Of a stretch of 64,000 nt of DNA, positions 17,450 through 26,163 are shown piece after piece. The notes under the pieces were generated by a model. The model saw nothing but the letters and a program-made list of their open reading frames with translations, did not search any database and had not been told where the DNA came from. The stretch lies in assembly GCF_000484535.1 (NCBI RefSeq), contig NC_022600.1, positions 1,364,001-1,428,000 on the forward strand, in the 5' to 3' direction. Every line of letters starts with the position of its first letter. The first letter of the stretch is position 1. Both the position numbers and the translations under genes were made by a program. This DNA comes from Gloeobacter kilaueensis JS1 (GTDB lineage Bacteria; Cyanobacteriota; Cyanobacteriia; Gloeobacterales; Gloeobacteraceae).

Positions 17450-18592
17450 CTACGGACTGCCCAGGCCGGTGTCTGCCCGGAAGATCGCCTTTTGATAACC
17501 GACCGGTTCCAGAAAATAGATAAAAGGCCCGCTCGCGGCAATGAATACCTCCGGATCGCGGCGCACCTTTACTGTCTGGTCGCTCACCTGACGGTAGAAG
17601 GGCAGCTCCGGGTCGATCCCAGCAATCCAGACATCGGTGGGCGCGGTGGCATCCTGGGGGTTCGGCGAGTCGGAGGTGAGCATAAAGATATAGGATTTGC
17701 CGTTGTAGATAAAATTTTCGGCTGAAGAAAGATAATGGCGCGGCGAAGGCGGCTGGAGGGTGTTGATCCGCCGCCAGCTGCCCGCGACGTTGCGGTAGAC
17801 GCCGATCGCCGTGCCATCGACGATCGCAAAGCAGACGTAGTCGTTGTCAAATTCTGGTGCCCGCCACATAAAGGGGGTGCTCTTGTTGCCATCGTCGCTG
17901 CTCACCTGGACCGTCGTGGCGGTGTCGATAAAAAATTCGTATATCTGCTGCGTACCTTTGCTCTTGCGCGGATAGACGACGGCGCGCTCCCCTGCGACCC
18001 AGCTGCCGCCGGGGGGCGAGAGGCCAGGAATCACCCGCTCCGTTGCCGGTCTTGCGATCTCCCGCCACATGGCAACCGGTTGGCCGTTGCGGTTGGTACC
18101 GGCGTAGAGAATGCGCGGGGCCGGGTCTGCCGGATCTTTGCTGCCGATGGGGCCGAGGCGATTGCTGCTATTGGCGAGCAGGGTGCTGCTCCAGTTGGTG
18201 CCATCGAAGCTCGCAACCGCGAGCGCCGTCTGGCCGGTTGAATTGTATTTTGTATAGGCGATCTGGGAGCTATTGCCCAGCGCCCACTCCGGCCCATTGC
18301 CCAGGTGATTCTGGCCAATCGGGACGACGCCGGTATCGAGGAGCAGGCTCTGGCCAGAATTGGGCAAAAAATCGCCCGTCTGCGGATCGACTCTGCCCAG
18401 CCAGAGGTTGCCCGCCTGGTCCTCCCAGCTGAACTGGGCGTTCTGCTGGTCAAATTCTTCGTCGTTGACCAGAAAGGCCGGGTCGGAGACCAGCACGTCT
18501 TGAGCGCTGTCGGCGATCGCTACGCTGGAGAGCACCAGTGTCAGCAGGGCAAGACAACCGGCTGCGATGCGATACAGGCGCGCATGGGGCAT
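17450..18592 (-). CDS. Exported propeller-like protein, paralog 3 of 5
   Basis: About 380 residues from the ATG at 18592, preceded by AGGAG seven bases upstream; a longer frame reaches 18616. Signal peptide IAAGCLALLTLVLSSVAIADS. Mature protein starts QDVLVSDPAFLVNDEEFDQ. Shared blocks: LWLGRVDPQTGDFLPNSGQ, LGNGPEWALG, GPIGSKDPADPAPRILYAG, WRAPEFDNDYVCFAI, IGVYRNVAGSWRRINTLQPP, IYNGKSYIFM, PTDVWIAGIDPELPFYRQVS, KVRRDPEVFI and a final FRADTGLG. It is separated from the TIG hydrolase by 188 bases. Function unknown; likely periplasmic or surface-exposed. Confidence 0.75.
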   Translation of the reverse strand: MPHARLYRIAAGCLALLTLVLSSVAIADSAQDVLVSDPAFLVNDEEFDQQNAQFSWEDQAGNLWLGRVDPQTGDFLPNSGQSLLLDTGVVPIGQNHLGNGPEWALGNSSQIAYTKYNSTGQTALAVASFDGTNWSSTLLANSSNRLGPIGSKDPADPAPRILYAGTNRNGQPVAMWREIARPATERVIPGLSPPGGSWVAGERAVVYPRKSKGTQQIYEFFIDTATTVQVSSDDGNKSTPFMWRAPEFDNDYVCFAIVDGTAIGVYRNVAGSWRRINTLQPPSPRHYLSSAENFIYNGKSYIFMLTSDSPNPQDATAPTDVWIAGIDPELPFYRQVSDQTVKVRRDPEVFIAASGPFIYFLEPVGYQKAIFRADTGLGSP

Positions 18593-18674
18593 GGGGGGAC
18601 TCCTGGGCGGATGCACCGGTTTTCAGCCCAGGATGCCCCTGTCTGGAGGGCACCCTGGGCGCAATAAAGGGGTC

Positions 18675-19922
18675 CTAAGAACCTGGAATGACGGGCGTCG
18701 CCTTCCAGACGGCGGGCAGTTGTCCGGAGACCGCCGGGGCATTGTAGTAGACTACCGGCCCCTGGGTAGTGATAAATACTTCCGGATCCTTGCGGACATT
18801 TGGGGTAGTGTCGCTCACCATCTGAAAAAACGGGGCCGCCGGATCGAGGGTGGCAATCCAGATTTCTGTCGGGTCGGTGCCGTTCAGGTTGTCCGGGTTC
18901 GGGGAGACTACCGCCGAAAAGTAAGACTTGTTTTTATAGAACCAGGGTTCCGGCGAAGCGATGTACTTGTTGGTGGAGGGGACCTGGATGTTGTTGACGA
19001 GCGTCCAGACGCCGTTCGTCTGCCGGTAGACCTCCATCGTGCTGTAGGTGGCGGTGGGGCCAGGCGGGTTGCCCTGGCAGGTGACCATCATCGTGTAGTC
19101 GTTGTTGAATTCTGGAGCCTGGAAGATCCAGGGGCTGTCCTTGTTGCAGGGGGTGTTGGTGAGGATTGTGAGTTGTTTGGTATCGACGTTGTAGGTCGCC
19201 ACCTGCCGGAAGCCTGAGCGCACGTCGATCGTGGTAAAGACCATCGCCCGCTGGCCAGGAATCCAGCGGCCACCAGTGTTGAGCTGGCCTGGCACCTGCT
19301 CGTCGGTGGTGGCGTCGAGGTTGCGCCAGTAAAGGGCGGTGCCCCGTCCGCGCACCGCATCCGGCCCAAGATACAGGAGCCGGGGCGAGGCATCGTTGAC
19401 GTCTTTGCTCGGAATCGGCAATTCTCTGCCGGCGGAGTTGGCGAGAAATCCGGAAACCCAGGTGCTGCCATTTTTGTAGGCGCGTCCGAGGACCTTTTTG
19501 CCGTTTTTGTTGACGGCGGTCCAGACCAGCTGGGGGCCGTAGCTGCCGCCGTAGAGCCACTCGGAGCCGTTGCCAATTGCCGGTACCGGCAGGGCGGTGC
19601 CAGTGCCGTCTACCAGCGTGACCTGACCGCTGGGTGGCACGAGATTGCCAGTATTGGGATCGACGCCGCCAATCCAGACGAAGCCCGACTGATCGATATA
19701 AGTCTGCCGGGCACCGAGCTGGTCGTACTCGTTGTCCTCGATCGGAATACTGGGGTTGCTGACGACGACGTTGGGAATACCAGTCTGGGCCCGACCGGGT
19801 GAACTCAGCACCAGGGCGGCGAGCAGCGCAAGGGGCAGTGAAAGAAATGTAGCAAGCCGGAAGGAACCGGTTTTAAGCGGCGGAACGAGGGACTTCCGCC
19901 AGGAAGTGGGTTGAGGTGTCAT
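18675..19922 (-). CDS. Exported propeller-like protein, paralog 4 of 5
   Basis: About 415 residues from the ATG at 19922. The frame is open to 20111, but the shorter start places a proper signal peptide (LATFLSLPLALLAALVLSSP, cleavage near GRAQ) close to the N-terminus. Blocks shared with the other members: VVVSNPSIPIEDNEYDQ, VWIGGVDPNTGNLVPPSGQ, IGNGSEWLYG, PRLLYLGPD, LYWRNLDATTDEQVPG, TYNVDTKQLTIL, FQAPEFNNDY, PTEIWIATLDPAAPFFQMVS and NVRKDPEVFI. It lacks the final YRADTGLG and ends WKATPVIPGS. It is divergent from the SBBP-repeat gene. Function unknown. Confidence 0.75.
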   Translation of the reverse strand: MTPQPTSWRKSLVPPLKTGSFRLATFLSLPLALLAALVLSSPGRAQTGIPNVVVSNPSIPIEDNEYDQLGARQTYIDQSGFVWIGGVDPNTGNLVPPSGQVTLVDGTGTALPVPAIGNGSEWLYGGSYGPQLVWTAVNKNGKKVLGRAYKNGSTWVSGFLANSAGRELPIPSKDVNDASPRLLYLGPDAVRGRGTALYWRNLDATTDEQVPGQLNTGGRWIPGQRAMVFTTIDVRSGFRQVATYNVDTKQLTILTNTPCNKDSPWIFQAPEFNNDYTMMVTCQGNPPGPTATYSTMEVYRQTNGVWTLVNNIQVPSTNKYIASPEPWFYKNKSYFSAVVSPNPDNLNGTDPTEIWIATLDPAAPFFQMVSDTTPNVRKDPEVFITTQGPVVYYNAPAVSGQLPAVWKATPVIPGS

Positions 19923-20140
19923 GGGGGATTTACCGGGGGTAGTGGAGGGCAGCAGGAGCACATACAGCTTTAGACTGCAGTGCGGTGACCGCAAACAAGT
20001 ATAGCAGTCCTCCGGTAAGTATACTGTGCCTGGCTTCATTCGCAAAATCGTGGTCAAGGCTACAAAAAACTGGCAATCAGGCGGTACCATGTACATCAAC
20101 GTTCTCTGCATCCAGGTTCTTCGACCTGGGATCGCAAGGA

Positions 20141-22240
20141 ATGGTCATACGCTTCCTGCCATTGCCTATGTCCTTCCCCCGCTTCCGCTCGTTCGTCTGG
20201 CTTATGCTTCCTGCCCTGCTGGCCGCTGCTGCGCCCGCTGAAACGCTCCCGATTGCAAATCCTTACGCTCGCCTGCCCCTCAGCTTCGAACCCAATGTCG
20301 GTCAGAGCGACGCTTCTGTGCATTTTGTTGCGCATCAGGGCAACGGCAGCCTGCTGCTTACGCCCGCCGGAGCCTACGTGGCCTTGCATAAAAAATCTTC
20401 TAACCCGGCTGAGAGCAGCACGCGCTCCCTCGTGCGGCTGGCTTTTGTCGGGGCGGACCAGCGGGCTGTCCTGCGCGGTGTGGATCGTCTCCCTGGCCGG
20501 GTCAACTATCTGATGGGCAGCGATCCGCTGGGCTGGCGCACTGGCGTTCCGACCTACCGCCGCGTAGAGGCAAAGGATCTGTATCCGGGCATCGACGTGG
20601 CCTACTACGGCAGGGACCGCCAGTTTGAATACGACCTGCTGGTGGCGGCGGGGGCGGATCCGGCGGCGATCCGGCTGCAGGTCGATGGAGCACAAAGCCT
20701 GTCGATCGATCCTGGGGGCGGGCTTATCATCCGGACGGCGGCGGGCGCGTTGCGCCAGGCACCGCCTGTGGTCTATCAGCTCATCGATAGCAAACGCCGG
20801 TCGGTAGATGGCCGCTACGTCCTGCTCGATCGCCGGACGGTCGCTTTTGCGATCGGCGCTTACGATCGACGCCGGTCGCTAATCATCGATCCGACGCTGA
20901 GCTATGCCACGCTGCTGGGCGGCAGCGGCGGGGACTACGGCGCGGCGATCGCCGCCGACAGTACCGGCAACCTCTACGCGACGGGCTTTACCGACTCCGT
21001 CGATTTTCGGACGCTCAACCCGCTACAGGCAGGACTTGCGGGCAACAGCGATGTCTTCGTCACCAAGTTCAATACCAGCGGCAACGCGCTCGTCTACTCC
21101 ACTTACCTGGGCGGCAGCAACAACGACTACCCCGCCGCGCTCCGCATCGATGGCAGCGGCAACGCCTACGTTGTGGGCTACACCAATTCGACCAACTTCC
21201 CGGTGGCGAACGCTCTTCGATCGACCCTCGCCGGCAACAACGACGCCTTTGTGAGCAAGCTGAACGCCAGCGGCAGCGCGCTTGTCTACTCGACCTACCT
21301 GGGTGGCAGCAGCAACGACATCGCCACCGGTCTGGCCGTTGCCAGTTCGGGCAACCTCTACGTCACCGGTTACACCCTCTCCAGCGATTTTCCGCTCCTC
21401 AAGCCCCTCCAGAGCGTCTACGGCGGTGGAGCCTACGACGCTTTTGTCACCAAGTTCAACGCTGCCGGTAATACCCTCGCCTACTCCACCTACCTGGGCG
21501 GCAGCGGCACCGACTTTGCCAGTGGGATCGCCGTCGATAGCAAGGGCAACGCCTACCTCACCGGCTACACCACCTCCAGCAATTTTCCGGTGGTGGGTGC
21601 CTTCCAGCCCAGCCTCAAGGGTGGCTTCGACGGGTTCGTGAGCAAATTGAACGCCGCCGGTTCAGCTCTGGCCTACTCGACCTACCTGGGCGGCAGCAAG
21701 GGCGATTTCAGCACCGCCATCGCCGTCGGCAGCTCCGGCGATATCTTCGTCACCGGCTACACCGCCTCCACCGATTTTCCAAGAGCCAATGCTTTTCAAA
21801 GCCTGCTCAAAGGCGACCAAAACGCTTTTTTGACCAAGCTCGATGCTGCCGGGACGAGCCTGTCCTACTCGACCTACCTGGGGGGCAGCCGCAGCGAATA
21901 CAGCTACGCCCTGGCGGTCGATAGCAAAGGCAACGCCGTGGTGAGCGGGCTTACCACATCTACGGATTTCCCGACTCTGAGCGCCCTGCAGGCGGGCTAC
22001 AGCGGTGGTCTAGCGGACGCTTTTGTCACCAAATTCAACGCCGTGGGCAGCGCTGTGCAGTACTCGACCTACCTGGGGGGCGGCAGCGAGGACTACAGCT
22101 ACGGCCTTGCCATCGACGGTGCCGACAACACCTACGTCGCCGGTTTTACCTACTCCGCCAACTTCCCGACCACCGCCGGGGCCGTGCAGCAGACACCGGC
22201 TGGGGAGGCGGACGGGTTCTTTCTCAAGATCGGGCCGTGA
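20141..22240 (+). CDS. Exported SBBP-repeat beta-propeller protein
   Basis: About 699 residues from ATG 20141 (alternatives: GTG 19985 and ATG 20168). After a signal peptide (SFVWLMLPALLAAAAPAE) comes an N-terminal domain of roughly 230 residues beginning LPLSFEPNVGQSDASVHF, which usually precedes SBBP repeats. Then follow seven repeats of about 57 residues, each starting with YSTYLGGS or a variant and containing GNxYVTGYTxSxDFP. SBBP repeats are predicted to fold as a beta-propeller. The repeats are also evident in the DNA. The stop codon overlaps the next gene's ATG (TGATG), so it is likely coupled to paralog 5. Probable role: surface binding or adhesion; this is inference. Confidence 0.85.
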   Translation: MVIRFLPLPMSFPRFRSFVWLMLPALLAAAAPAETLPIANPYARLPLSFEPNVGQSDASVHFVAHQGNGSLLLTPAGAYVALHKKSSNPAESSTRSLVRLAFVGADQRAVLRGVDRLPGRVNYLMGSDPLGWRTGVPTYRRVEAKDLYPGIDVAYYGRDRQFEYDLLVAAGADPAAIRLQVDGAQSLSIDPGGGLIIRTAAGALRQAPPVVYQLIDSKRRSVDGRYVLLDRRTVAFAIGAYDRRRSLIIDPTLSYATLLGGSGGDYGAAIAADSTGNLYATGFTDSVDFRTLNPLQAGLAGNSDVFVTKFNTSGNALVYSTYLGGSNNDYPAALRIDGSGNAYVVGYTNSTNFPVANALRSTLAGNNDAFVSKLNASGSALVYSTYLGGSSNDIATGLAVASSGNLYVTGYTLSSDFPLLKPLQSVYGGGAYDAFVTKFNAAGNTLAYSTYLGGSGTDFASGIAVDSKGNAYLTGYTTSSNFPVVGAFQPSLKGGFDGFVSKLNAAGSALAYSTYLGGSKGDFSTAIAVGSSGDIFVTGYTASTDFPRANAFQSLLKGDQNAFLTKLDAAGTSLSYSTYLGGSRSEYSYALAVDSKGNAVVSGLTTSTDFPTLSALQAGYSGGLADAFVTKFNAVGSAVQYSTYLGGGSEDYSYGLAIDGADNTYVAGFTYSANFPTTAGAVQQTPAGEADGFFLKIGP

Positions 22241-23472
22241 TGGAGGCGATTTTCACAGTGATGAATCTAAGACTTGCTCCTCCAGGTAGGCGCTGGGCGC
22301 TTCTTGCAGGTTCTGCCCTGGCGGTGCTCGGAGTGTTGCCCCAGACGGCGCTGGCCCAGAGCTGTTCGCCCTGGACAGCCCCTCCCAACGTCATCGTCTC
22401 CGACACGACCGTTCCCGTCTACGACGCCGAATTTGCCCAAAACGACAACCGCTTTGTTTGGGCAGACGCGGTGGGCACCGTCTGGATCGGCAGGGTCGAT
22501 CCGGCCCTGGGAAGCTGGCTACCGGCGAGTGGGCAGTTCACGCAGGTGACAACCGGTGCGCTCTCGGTGCCCAATACCTCCGGCAACGGCCCCGATTGGG
22601 TCTACAGCCAGCCGTACGGCCACCAGCTTGCAATCACCACTCAAAATGGCAGCGCCGCCCGTGGGCTGGGCAAGGTCTACTTCGACGGCACCAGCTGGCA
22701 GAAGCTCCTCCTCACCAAGGGGCAATCCCGGCAGTTGCCCATCGGCAGCAAGGACGAAAACGATCCACTGCCGCGCATCCTCTACCTGGGACCGCTCAAA
22801 AATCCGCCCCCCGGCTCGACCGGCACCCAGACGCTCTACTGGCGCTACCTCGACGATTACACCTCCGAGCAGATCCTGCCGGGAGTGCTTACCGGTGCCG
22901 GGCGCTGGGTCAAAGGCCGGCGCTCGCTGGTCTATTCGGCCATCGATCTGACAAACAACCTGCGCCAGATCTTCGAGTACGACATCGACACCAGTACCGC
23001 CACCCGACTCACCTCCGATCCGGGCAACAAGGTCAACCCCTGGATGTTTCAGGCACCCGAATTTAACAACGAGTACGTCTTTTTTGAGATCAGCGACTAC
23101 ACGACGATCGGCGTCTACCGCAACATCGCCGGGCGCTGGACGCAGATCGCGACGGTCAAGCCGCCCTCGATCGGCACCTACATCGCCTCCGCCGATCCGT
23201 TCGTCTACGATGGCCGCTCCTACATCTCGATGGTCACCTCCACCAACTCCGACAACCAGAACAAGACCGCCCCGACGGACATCTGGATTGCGAGCATCGA
23301 CGGCAGCTTCTACCGCCAGGTGAGCAATCCGACCACCGGCATCCGCAAGAACCCCCACGTCTACATCACGAGCCAGGGGCCGTTCGTCTACTTCAACGCC
23401 AAGGTCAACACCGGCGGAACGACCGCCTACTACCGCGCCGACTCCGGACTTTTAAGCTGTCCACCCCCTTGA
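22240..23472 (+). CDS. Exported propeller-like protein, paralog 5 of 5
   Basis: About 410 residues from ATG 22240, which overlaps the upstream stop as TGATG; ATG 22261 with GGAGG upstream is an alternative. Signal peptide WALLAGSALAVLGVLPQTALAQ. Family blocks: NVIVSDTTVPVYDAEFAQ, VWIGRVDPALGSWLPASGQ, LPIGSKDENDPLPRILYLG, LYWRYLDDYTSEQILPG, FEYDIDTSTATRLTSD, FQAPEFNNEY, IGVYRNIAGRWTQIATVKPP, APTDIWIASID and YRADSGLLSC. It is the only member on the plus strand, separated from paralog 4 by the SBBP gene, so the expansion spans an inverted block. Function unknown. Confidence 0.75.
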   Translation: MEAIFTVMNLRLAPPGRRWALLAGSALAVLGVLPQTALAQSCSPWTAPPNVIVSDTTVPVYDAEFAQNDNRFVWADAVGTVWIGRVDPALGSWLPASGQFTQVTTGALSVPNTSGNGPDWVYSQPYGHQLAITTQNGSAARGLGKVYFDGTSWQKLLLTKGQSRQLPIGSKDENDPLPRILYLGPLKNPPPGSTGTQTLYWRYLDDYTSEQILPGVLTGAGRWVKGRRSLVYSAIDLTNNLRQIFEYDIDTSTATRLTSDPGNKVNPWMFQAPEFNNEYVFFEISDYTTIGVYRNIAGRWTQIATVKPPSIGTYIASADPFVYDGRSYISMVTSTNSDNQNKTAPTDIWIASIDGSFYRQVSNPTTGIRKNPHVYITSQGPFVYFNAKVNTGGTTAYYRADSGLLSCPPP

Positions 23473-23503
23473 AGCCTTCTTCCCTCGTTGAGGTCGTTGT
23501 TCG

Positions 23504-24727
23504 ATGTCAATCCAGATCGATGTAAAAAGAGGCGTTGCCCGGCTGGGTCTGGCAGCCAGTGTGCTGCTGGCCAGCGGCGGCGGAGCAGGGGCTGCCACCC
23601 TCAGCACCCTTTATACCTTCAGCGGCACCACCCAGAGCAGCGTGGGCGGAGCCGTTCCCTACGGGACACCGGTGCAGGCGAGCAACGGCAACCTCTTTGG
23701 CACCACCTATATCGGCGGCAGTACGGCGAGCACTCTGCCGCTGTGCCCCGCCGGTTGCGGCACGGTCTTTGCGATCACCCCCGCCGGCAGCCTCACGATC
23801 GTGAAATTGTTTGGCGGCAGCGACGGCGCTTTTCCCTACACCGGTGTGGTGGGCAACAACGGTTCGCTCTATGGCACCACCAGCGGCGGCGGCACCTACC
23901 GCTACGGCACGGTCTACAGGATCTCCTCCACGGGCGTGTTCAGTTCGCTCTACTCATTTATGGGTGGCCCAGCGGGGGGCTACGGCGGCAGCGACGGTGC
24001 CTTCCCGAATGCTGCCCTGGTGCTCGCAGACGACGGCAACTTTTATGGCACGACCGCCGGCGGCGGGCTGGGCAACCTGGGCACCGTCTTTCAGATCACC
24101 CCTGCGGGTGTGCTCACGACCCTCTATTCCTTCAGCGGCCCCGACGGCACCAACCCGGTCGCCGGACTGACAGCAGGCAGCGATGGCCGCCTCTACGGCA
24201 CGACCGCTGCCGGAGGAGCCTCCGGGCGCGGCACGGTCTTTGCGATCACGACGGGCGGCGCGCTGACGACCCTTTATTCTTTTGGCGGCGCGGACGGTGC
24301 CTATCCCAAGGGCGGACTGGCAGCAGGCAGCGACGGCAACTTTTACGGCACGACCGTAGGCGGCGGTGTCAACGCCCTGGGCACCGTCTACCGGATCAGC
24401 CCTGCCGGCAGCCTCACCAGCCTGTATTCGTTTGCCGGTCCCGACGGCATCGCTCCCCTCGCCGGTCTCGTAGCGGGCAGCGACGGCAGCTTCTACGGTG
24501 CGACCTACGCCGGCGGCACGGTCAACGCCAGCTGCACCAACGGCTGCGGCACTCTTTTTCGGATCACTCCCGCAGGCAGCCTGAGCACCCTCTACGCCTT
24601 CAGCGGCGGCAGCGATGGCCGCAATCCCGCCACCCGCCTGGTGCAGGGAGGCAACGGCAGCTTCTTTGGCACGACGCCCCTCGGTGGGGCGAACGGCGTC
24701 GGGACAATCTACAAGCTCCAGCCTTGA
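23504..24727 (+). CDS. Exported GloVer (Gloeobacter/Verrucomicrobia) tandem-repeat protein
   Basis: A 407-residue protein with a signal-like start (GLAASVLLASGGGAGAAT) and seven repeats of about 45-60 residues with the pattern GSDGNFYGTT..GG...GTVF.I(T/S)PAG.LTTLYSF. This is the repeat called Gloeo_Verruco or GloVer, found in exported proteins that are sometimes anchored to the envelope. No C-terminal anchor is visible here; the protein ends soon after the last repeat. Start ATG 23504 follows paralog 5 by 31 bases, so SBBP, paralog 5 and this gene look like one operon. Fold is probably a propeller or solenoid; the role is unknown. Confidence 0.88.
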   Translation: MSIQIDVKRGVARLGLAASVLLASGGGAGAATLSTLYTFSGTTQSSVGGAVPYGTPVQASNGNLFGTTYIGGSTASTLPLCPAGCGTVFAITPAGSLTIVKLFGGSDGAFPYTGVVGNNGSLYGTTSGGGTYRYGTVYRISSTGVFSSLYSFMGGPAGGYGGSDGAFPNAALVLADDGNFYGTTAGGGLGNLGTVFQITPAGVLTTLYSFSGPDGTNPVAGLTAGSDGRLYGTTAAGGASGRGTVFAITTGGALTTLYSFGGADGAYPKGGLAAGSDGNFYGTTVGGGVNALGTVYRISPAGSLTSLYSFAGPDGIAPLAGLVAGSDGSFYGATYAGGTVNASCTNGCGTLFRITPAGSLSTLYAFSGGSDGRNPATRLVQGGNGSFFGTTPLGGANGVGTIYKLQP

Positions 24728-24886
24728 GAAGGAGGCAAAAAGCTTTGCTCGCCGCCGCCGACAGCCGGACCGGTCCACCGAGCAATCCATCGCTTATCAA
24801 GAACCGTGACAGAACAGTCTGCCTCGCTGCGGCTCGCCGATAATAATCTGCCAAAGTCATCTGAAAGTGTTGTGTGGGTGGCGAGT

Positions 24887-25141
24887 ATGGCGATGCCGAC
24901 GCTGGATCTTGAGAGTGCGGCCATCTGCGTGCAGGTGCTGGTCCTGGTGGGGATGGCCAGCGCCTGGAAGCCTGACCGCGAAAACCGCCCATCCGGCGGC
25001 GCACAGCAGCCCCAACCCACCTGCCACTACTACTGCGGCTCGCCCTACCTGCGCTGTGCCGTCCATCCCGAGCGGAAAAGTTGCCGGGATTGTCCTTCTT
25101 ACCGCGCCAGCGCCCCAGAGCCTGCAGCCGACAAAATTTAG
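24887..25141 (+). CDS. DUF6464-like small protein with membrane segment
   Basis: About 84 residues from ATG 24887 (or 24893). A hydrophobic segment (AAICVQVLVLVGMASAW) is followed by a cysteine-rich C-terminus, CHYYCGSPYLRCAVHPERKS then CRDCPSY. The SPYLRCAVHP-x-C-x2-C pattern is typical of the cyanobacterial DUF6464 family. Upstream in-frame sequence to 24806 is open but does not look like the family. Likely a membrane-associated metal- or disulfide-containing small protein; the role is unknown. Confidence 0.6.
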   Translation: MAMPTLDLESAAICVQVLVLVGMASAWKPDRENRPSGGAQQPQPTCHYYCGSPYLRCAVHPERKSCRDCPSYRASAPEPAADKI

Positions 25142-25156
25142 TGGGTATCTTGCAAC

Positions 25157-25390
25157 CTAACCGAGCCCATAACTGAGCTGACGGGCCATCGGCATCATCA
25201 AGCCGGCGAGCGTCAACCAGCCAATCAGGCCAATCAAAAGCAACACACCCAGTTCCAACTGGCAACGCCGGCGCTCGGCAGCGGAAATTTGCTCTCTCAG
25301 GGGTTGCTCGTCAGCTGTATCGCCCGTGAGAGGACGCGTCAGATCCGGGGTCGGTGCAACTCGATCTAGAGATTCCATCGCCTGCTCCAT
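25157..25390 (-). CDS. Small single-pass membrane protein, hypothetical
   Basis: A 77-residue protein. The first 45 residues are hydrophilic and partly acidic, followed by one or two close hydrophobic segments (LELGVLLLIGLIGWLTLAGLM). It ends 16 bases from the convergent DUF6464-like gene. I do not recognise it. The charge pattern (soluble head, C-terminal membrane anchor) is plausible for a real protein, but the evidence is limited to that. Confidence 0.45.
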   Translation of the reverse strand: MEQAMESLDRVAPTPDLTRPLTGDTADEQPLREQISAAERRRCQLELGVLLLIGLIGWLTLAGLMMPMARQLSYGLG

Positions 25391-25582
25391 CGATAAACGG
25401 GCCTGGGCCGAAACTGAAACCAGCTTCAGCGGGCAAAAGCGGATCGCGACAAAAAAGAAAGTCTACGCGAAGGCTGTCTTGGTCTATCTGAATCAATCAG
25501 GACCAGCGGAACCTCACACCCTTAGCAACAAATAAAACGCCCTGATGGCGGTAGCTGTCAAGGCCCAAAAGGGGGAGGTGCC

Positions 25583-25621
25583 AAAGAAAAACCCTTCTCG
25601 AGGGTTGCCGTTCGAGAAGGG
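25583..25621 (-). terminator. Strong intrinsic terminator (minus strand)
   Basis: CCCTTCTCGA at 25592-25601 and TCGAGAAGGG at 25612-25621 form a perfect 10-bp stem around a 10-base loop. Read on the minus strand the hairpin is followed by TTTTTCTTT (complement of 25583-25591). It lies downstream of the leftward gene at 25666-26007 and is its likely terminator. Confidence 0.8.
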
Positions 25622-25665
25622 TCGTGCGGATGCTACGCAGGGTGTTAGCGCTGTCAGGGGACTGC

Positions 25666-26007
25666 TCAGGCTCCGTAAGGACAGAACGAAGCGCAGTTCG
25701 TCTCGCGGCGGGGGTCAATCTTGCCACAGAGGCGGCAGATAGAGACGCCCTTTGCATCGACGGCCCGCAATATCTGGCTTTCGTGGCGCTTGAGGGCAAA
25801 GATCGTCTGCTCCGCCCACTGCTCAAGGGGCAGATTCTCAAGATCTTCTACCGTCAACTCGCGCCGGATCGTGGCGATATCTTCTCGAATCTGGGTCAGA
25901 GAATGGCCCGCACGGTAGGTCTGCTCGACCAGGGCGATAAAAAATGCTTTAAACTCCAGATCGATTTCGAGATTGCCTTCTGCGGTGCGCTTCAGTGCTG
26001 CAAACAT
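25666..26007 (-). CDS. Hypothetical protein with C-terminal cysteine cluster, 113 aa
   Basis: A mainly helical protein (IDLEFKAFFIALVEQTYRAG, LEQWAEQTIFALKRHE) ending in a cysteine-rich tail ICRLCGKIDPRRETNCASFC followed by PYGA. The four cysteines suggest a small zinc ribbon. No signal peptide is visible. It is followed by a strong terminator, which supports a real, monocistronic gene. I cannot name the family; a regulatory or RNA/DNA-binding role would be a guess. Confidence 0.6.
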   Translation of the reverse strand: MFAALKRTAEGNLEIDLEFKAFFIALVEQTYRAGHSLTQIREDIATIRRELTVEDLENLPLEQWAEQTIFALKRHESQILRAVDAKGVSICRLCGKIDPRRETNCASFCPYGA

Positions 26008-26115
26008 TGCCGTTGCCTCTCGCTTGCCTCCACAACCCCATACTATGAAGCTTTATGGCTAGATGCAAATCAATGATTTTTATAAAAACGTTCGAGTATT
26101 ATCTATTGATCTGAG

Positions 26116-26145
26116 TAAACAAAAGGCCACCACAGTCGGGTGGCC
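26116..26145 (-). terminator. Intrinsic terminator of the phosphodiesterase-like gene
   Basis: GGCCACC (26125-26131) and GGTGGCC (26139-26145) form a 7-bp stem. On the minus strand the hairpin is followed by TTTTGTTT. It is located 19 bases after the stop of the gene ending at 26164. Confidence 0.75.
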
Positions 26146-26163
26146 AGGGGAGGGCTGATCAAC

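Noticed and set aside
23488-24843. Alternative plus-strand frame of 451 codons across the GloVer gene
   Set aside because: Arg/Gln/His-rich frame-shifted reading of the repeat gene; the GloVer reading frame has a signal peptide and regular repeats.
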